Source: Syntrophomonadaceae bacterium
GTDB taxonomy: Bacteria; Bacillota; Syntrophomonadia; Syntrophomonadales; Syntrophomonadaceae
DNA: 6,938 nucleotides
NCBI GenBank assembly: GCA_012840625.1
Contig: DUSB01000156.1
Span: 1 to 6,938 of the forward strand
Direction of reading: 5' to 3'
Part shown: positions 4,997 through 6,938 of the stretch, piece after piece
How the letters are laid out: the number at the start of each line of letters is the position of its first letter
Numbering within the stretch: the stretch's first letter is position 1
Made by a program: the position numbers and the translations under genes
The notes under the pieces: generated by a model
Told to the model about the DNA's origin: nothing
Database searches by the model: none
The model's input: only the letters and a program-made list of their open reading frames with translations

Positions 4997-5008
4997 TCCT
5001 AGATATCT
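4992..5008. repeat. Palindrome overlapping the putative sigma-K -10
   Basis: AGATATC (4992-4998) and GATATCT (5002-5008) are perfect 7-bp inverted arms around CTA. The site covers the end of the -10 and the expected transcription start, where a DNA-binding regulator could act. A second inverted repeat CTGGTA/TACCAG (5007-5012/5022-5027) adjoins it and could form a small hairpin in the leader. Confidence 0.5.
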
Positions 5009-5062
5009 GGTAGTCTGCCAATACCAGTGTATTACCAAAAAAACTGATGGCAGTAGAGAAAT

Positions 5063-5071
5063 GAGGAGGGG
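5063..5071 (+). promoter_or_regulatory. Ribosome binding site fixing the coat-protein start
   Basis: GAGGAGGGG lies just upstream of the ATG at 5079, with 9 nt between GGAGG and the start. The in-frame ATG at 5061 overlaps this site and has no Shine-Dalgarno sequence of its own, so 5079 is chosen. Confidence 0.85.
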
Positions 5072-5078
5072 AAATTTT

Positions 5079-5651
5079 ATGGCTGCTTTAAAATGTGAAT
5101 ACCCGGAAGGCTGCAGATTGGATCTCTGGGCCAAGGTTATTAAAGCCAAGTATATCGCGCGACAGGTTAAAGTGCTGGATACTACTTTTTGTGTCCCCGA
5201 TTCCGGGGAAGATGGCGTAGGCGGAAAGATTACCCATGTAGATGATATCAAAGTAAAATTAATCAAGGCATACGAAGATCTGAATTTCAACAAGGTAAAA
5301 ATCCATATTAACTATGAAGTCATCCTGTTCGTTATCGTAGAGGGCAATTATCAGATTGTGACCGTTGAAGACACCTATGAACAGACCATTGAACTGGATG
5401 AATTTGACCCACCCCTTACCATTGAAGAATTTCGCCGTGAAATCGATCAATCCGAGGTTATACTCTGTAACTGGAGCTTCGATTATGAAATTAAAGGCAA
5501 TTGTGAAGATCCATCCAATCCCTGTGGATTGGATGACTCCATTACCGGAACCTGCTTGCATCTGGTTGTCTACGTAGATATCATCGATAAATTAGGCAAG
5601 ATGCATGACATCATTGTCTATGGAGAATTAGATCCCGAGGTGGAATGCTAA
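5079..5651 (+). CDS. Acidic, cysteine-containing protein, probable SPOCS-like spore-coat protein
   Basis: A 190-residue acidic protein with no signal peptide or membrane segment. The centre is a run of alternating hydrophobic strands resembling SPOCS/DUF3794 domains: VDDIKVKLIKAYEDLNFNKVKIHINYEVILFVIVEG (54-89), YEQTIELDEFDPPL (100-113), then EVILCNWSFDYEIKG (126-140) and LHLVVYVDIIDKLGKMHDIIVYGEL (160-184). Eight cysteines are spread along it (C6, C12, C38, C130, C142, C149, C159 and the last residue C190), with C142 and C149 in a loop NCEDPSNPCG. Such cysteines could cross-link a coat or outer-layer protein; this is inference. A sigma-K-like promoter upstream and the SPOCS-like gene before it support a sporulation role. 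The gene is bounded by a 163-bp spacer and a terminator, so it is probably monocistronic. The family call is tentative. Confidence 0.6.
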   Translation: MAALKCEYPEGCRLDLWAKVIKAKYIARQVKVLDTTFCVPDSGEDGVGGKITHVDDIKVKLIKAYEDLNFNKVKIHINYEVILFVIVEGNYQIVTVEDTYEQTIELDEFDPPLTIEEFRREIDQSEVILCNWSFDYEIKGNCEDPSNPCGLDDSITGTCLHLVVYVDIIDKLGKMHDIIVYGELDPEVEC

Positions 5652-5663
5652 ACTTTTATTTAA

Positions 5664-5696
5664 GTGCTCGGTAGGCAGCCGGGCATTTCCTTTTTT
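5664..5696 (+). terminator. Rho-independent terminator after the coat-protein gene
   Basis: Stem TGCTCGG (5665-5671) / CCGGGCA (5679-5685), with one G-T pair and a 7-nt loop, runs into TTTCC and then TTTTTT (5691-5696). The T-run is interrupted by CC, so efficiency may be moderate. Confidence 0.82.
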
Positions 5697-5745
5697 CTAA
5701 CTAACTTTTTCATTTCTTTCACCAGTTTATATCGGAGGTGTATTT

Positions 5746-5979
5746 GTGTCTGACCAGCGTATAAAAACTATCCGCATTGATCGCGCAGAAAAAAACCGTA
5801 TGCGCAAACAGCTGGAGGAGATCATACATCGGTATCAAGCCATTACCGAGCAGATAGAAACGTATAAAAAGGAGACCAAGGCACAAGAGTACCTCGACTA
5901 CTGGATCCTGCTGCAGTCTCGAAATAGAGATAACATTGAAGACATAGGACGCTTTGCAGCCCGTAAATGCAACCGCTGA
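5746..5979 (+). CDS. Small coiled-coil protein of unknown function
   Basis: A 77-residue protein starting at GTG, supported by GGAGGTG at 5734-5740 with a gap of 7 nt from GGAGG. I do not recognise a family. Residues about 12-46 are strongly charged and helical (RAEKNRMRKQLEEIIHRYQAITEQIETYKKET) and should form a coiled coil; the rest (AQEYLDYWILLQSRNRDNIEDIGRFAARKCNR) is a second amphipathic helical part ending in a basic tail with one cysteine. No signal peptide or membrane segment is present, so it is probably cytoplasmic. The good ribosome site and the absence of an overlapping better frame argue that it is a real gene. It precedes the patatin-like gene by 38 nt with no terminator between, so the two are probably cotranscribed. 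Confidence 0.72.
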   Translation: MSDQRIKTIRIDRAEKNRMRKQLEEIIHRYQAITEQIETYKKETKAQEYLDYWILLQSRNRDNIEDIGRFAARKCNR

Positions 5980-6017
5980 ATTTAATTATGAGGAGCAGGG
6001 CTCTGAAAGGATGAACC

Positions 6018-6926
6018 ATGGTGGATAAAAATAAGAAAAGCCTGGGCCTGGCCCTGGGAGGGGGAGGATTAAAGGGCCTGGCCCATATAGGCGTTCTCCA
6101 AATCCTTGCTGAAGCAGGGATAGAGCCGCAATACTTGGCCGGTACCAGCGCAGGGAGTGTGATAGCCGCCCTTTATGCCAGCGGGATTAATCCCTATCAG
6201 ATGGAAGAAATCCTCCAGACCATCAACCCGCGGGACTATCTGGACTATGATGTCATCGGTATTTTGCAGTATATCTGCAGTTTCATTCTGCCCTTTTACC
6301 GTAAAGAATTAAATGGCATGATGGCCGGGAAAAAACTAGAAGAATTGATTTATAAACTAACTGGAGGACGCAGTCTGCAGGAGGCCAAACAAAAATTAGC
6401 CATTATGGCCTGCAATATAGATACCGGGCAGCAGGTTATCTTCACCAACCAGGGTGTGGACTATGAAAATGAAAGCGTGGTGGTGATTACCGAGGCACTC
6501 CTGAGTGAAGCCGTACGATGCAGTAGCGCAATTCCTGCTGCCTTTCAACCTCGTCTCTTGCGGGGAATGAAAATGGTAGATGGAGGACTCAAAGATATGG
6601 TGCCAGCCCGTGCATTACGGATGATGGGTGCTGACTATATCCTCGCTATCAATCTGAGCCAGCCGGTATACAAAAACCCCGTTCATGGGATCCCGGAGAT
6701 TGCCTCCCGTTCTATTAATATACTTACCTATGAAACCTCTGATACCGAAGAGCGCCTTTTTGCTGATATGCTGCTCTTTCCCGGTGTTGGTGATGTTAGC
6801 CTGGACGATCTTAGTAATGCAGATCGAATTATACGCATGGGCCGTCGGATAATGAAAGAGAATATACTAGAGCTCCTAGAAGCTCTAAAAGGTGGTAATA
6901 ACAGAAGCCCTTCTGTCAGCATATAG
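6018..6926 (+). CDS. Patatin-like phospholipase/esterase (RssA/YlbK type)
   Basis: A 302-residue member of the bacterial patatin-like family, predicted to be a serine lipid acyl hydrolase with a Ser-Asp dyad. The glycine-rich oxyanion motif GGGGLKG (14-20) is followed by the nucleophile elbow GTSAGS (42-47, S44) and the dyad aspartate in DGG (188-190, D188). The region CSSAIPAAFQP (168-178) and the core LAIMACNIDTGQQVIF (127-142) are also family-typical. No signal peptide is present, so it should be cytoplasmic or peripherally membrane-bound. Substrate is unknown; phospholipid or lysophospholipid acyl esters are the family guess. The ATG has AAAGG at 6006-6010 with a 7-nt gap. It is 38 nt after the small coiled-coil gene. 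The 12 nt after the stop reach the window edge, so a terminator cannot be judged. Confidence 0.9.
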   Translation: MVDKNKKSLGLALGGGGLKGLAHIGVLQILAEAGIEPQYLAGTSAGSVIAALYASGINPYQMEEILQTINPRDYLDYDVIGILQYICSFILPFYRKELNGMMAGKKLEELIYKLTGGRSLQEAKQKLAIMACNIDTGQQVIFTNQGVDYENESVVVITEALLSEAVRCSSAIPAAFQPRLLRGMKMVDGGLKDMVPARALRMMGADYILAINLSQPVYKNPVHGIPEIASRSINILTYETSDTEERLFADMLLFPGVGDVSLDDLSNADRIIRMGRRIMKENILELLEALKGGNNRSPSVSI

Positions 6927-6938
6927 TATACGCAAACC

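Noticed and set aside
6868..6916. Two hairpins (TAGAGCT/AGCTCTA and ACAGAA/TTCTGT) at the end of the patatin-like gene.
   Set aside because: Both are inside the coding sequence and lack a following T-run; the first arises from repeated Leu/Glu codons.

Overview
The window reads as an ordinary chromosomal segment of an endospore-forming, low-to-mid GC Firmicute of the clostridial/Syntrophomonas-Desulfotomaculum kind. The lineage is inferred from gene content and cannot be fixed to a genus by eye. Evidence for it: a yabE-like 3D-domain gene, ksgA and veg in the same order and orientation as the Bacillus subtilis yabE-ksgA-veg neighbourhood, a YhcN/YlaJ-type spore lipoprotein, SPOCS(DUF3794)-like proteins, Firmicute Shine-Dalgarno sequences (AGGAGG, GGAGG) and consensus sigma-A promoters. 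All eight genes are on the + strand and none is visibly broken.

Layout. 1-228: upstream spacer with a sigma-A-like promoter. 229-1200: membrane-anchored DUF348-DUF348-G5-3D cell-wall protein (YabE family), ended by a strong terminator. 1201-1501: 301 bp non-coding stretch with a long-armed inverted repeat. 1502-2122: YhcN/YlaJ-type lipoprotein with its own terminator. 2123-2267: promoter region of ksgA with two adjacent palindromes. 2268-3149: ksgA (rsmA), overlapping by 4 nt the YkuK/DUF458 RNase H-like gene (3146-3619). 3620-3749: two tandem near-perfect sigma-A promoters driving veg (3750-4028, TTG start), then a terminator. 4124-4915: probable SPOCS-like domain joined to a C-terminal coiled coil. 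4916-5078: intergenic region with a good match to a sigma-K promoter overlapped by a palindrome. 5079-5651: acidic, cysteine-containing, probable SPOCS-like coat protein, then a terminator. 5746-5979: 77-residue coiled-coil protein of unknown function. 6018-6926: patatin-like phospholipase/esterase of the RssA/YlbK type.

How it fits together. ksgA, its overlapping partner and veg are growth-related housekeeping genes (rRNA dimethylation, a putative nuclease, and Veg, linked in B. subtilis to biofilm and spore-outgrowth phenotypes). The flanking genes (YabE-like muralytic-type protein, YhcN-like lipoprotein, the two SPOCS-like proteins) point to the cell wall and spore. Compared with B. subtilis, rnmV (RNase M5) is absent between yabE and ksgA, where the lipoprotein gene sits, and yabG is absent between ksgA and veg, where the YkuK-type gene sits. 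I see no mobile element, CRISPR array, tRNA, rRNA or defence system. The less-explained parts are the two SPOCS-like proteins, the small coiled-coil protein and the intergenic palindromes.
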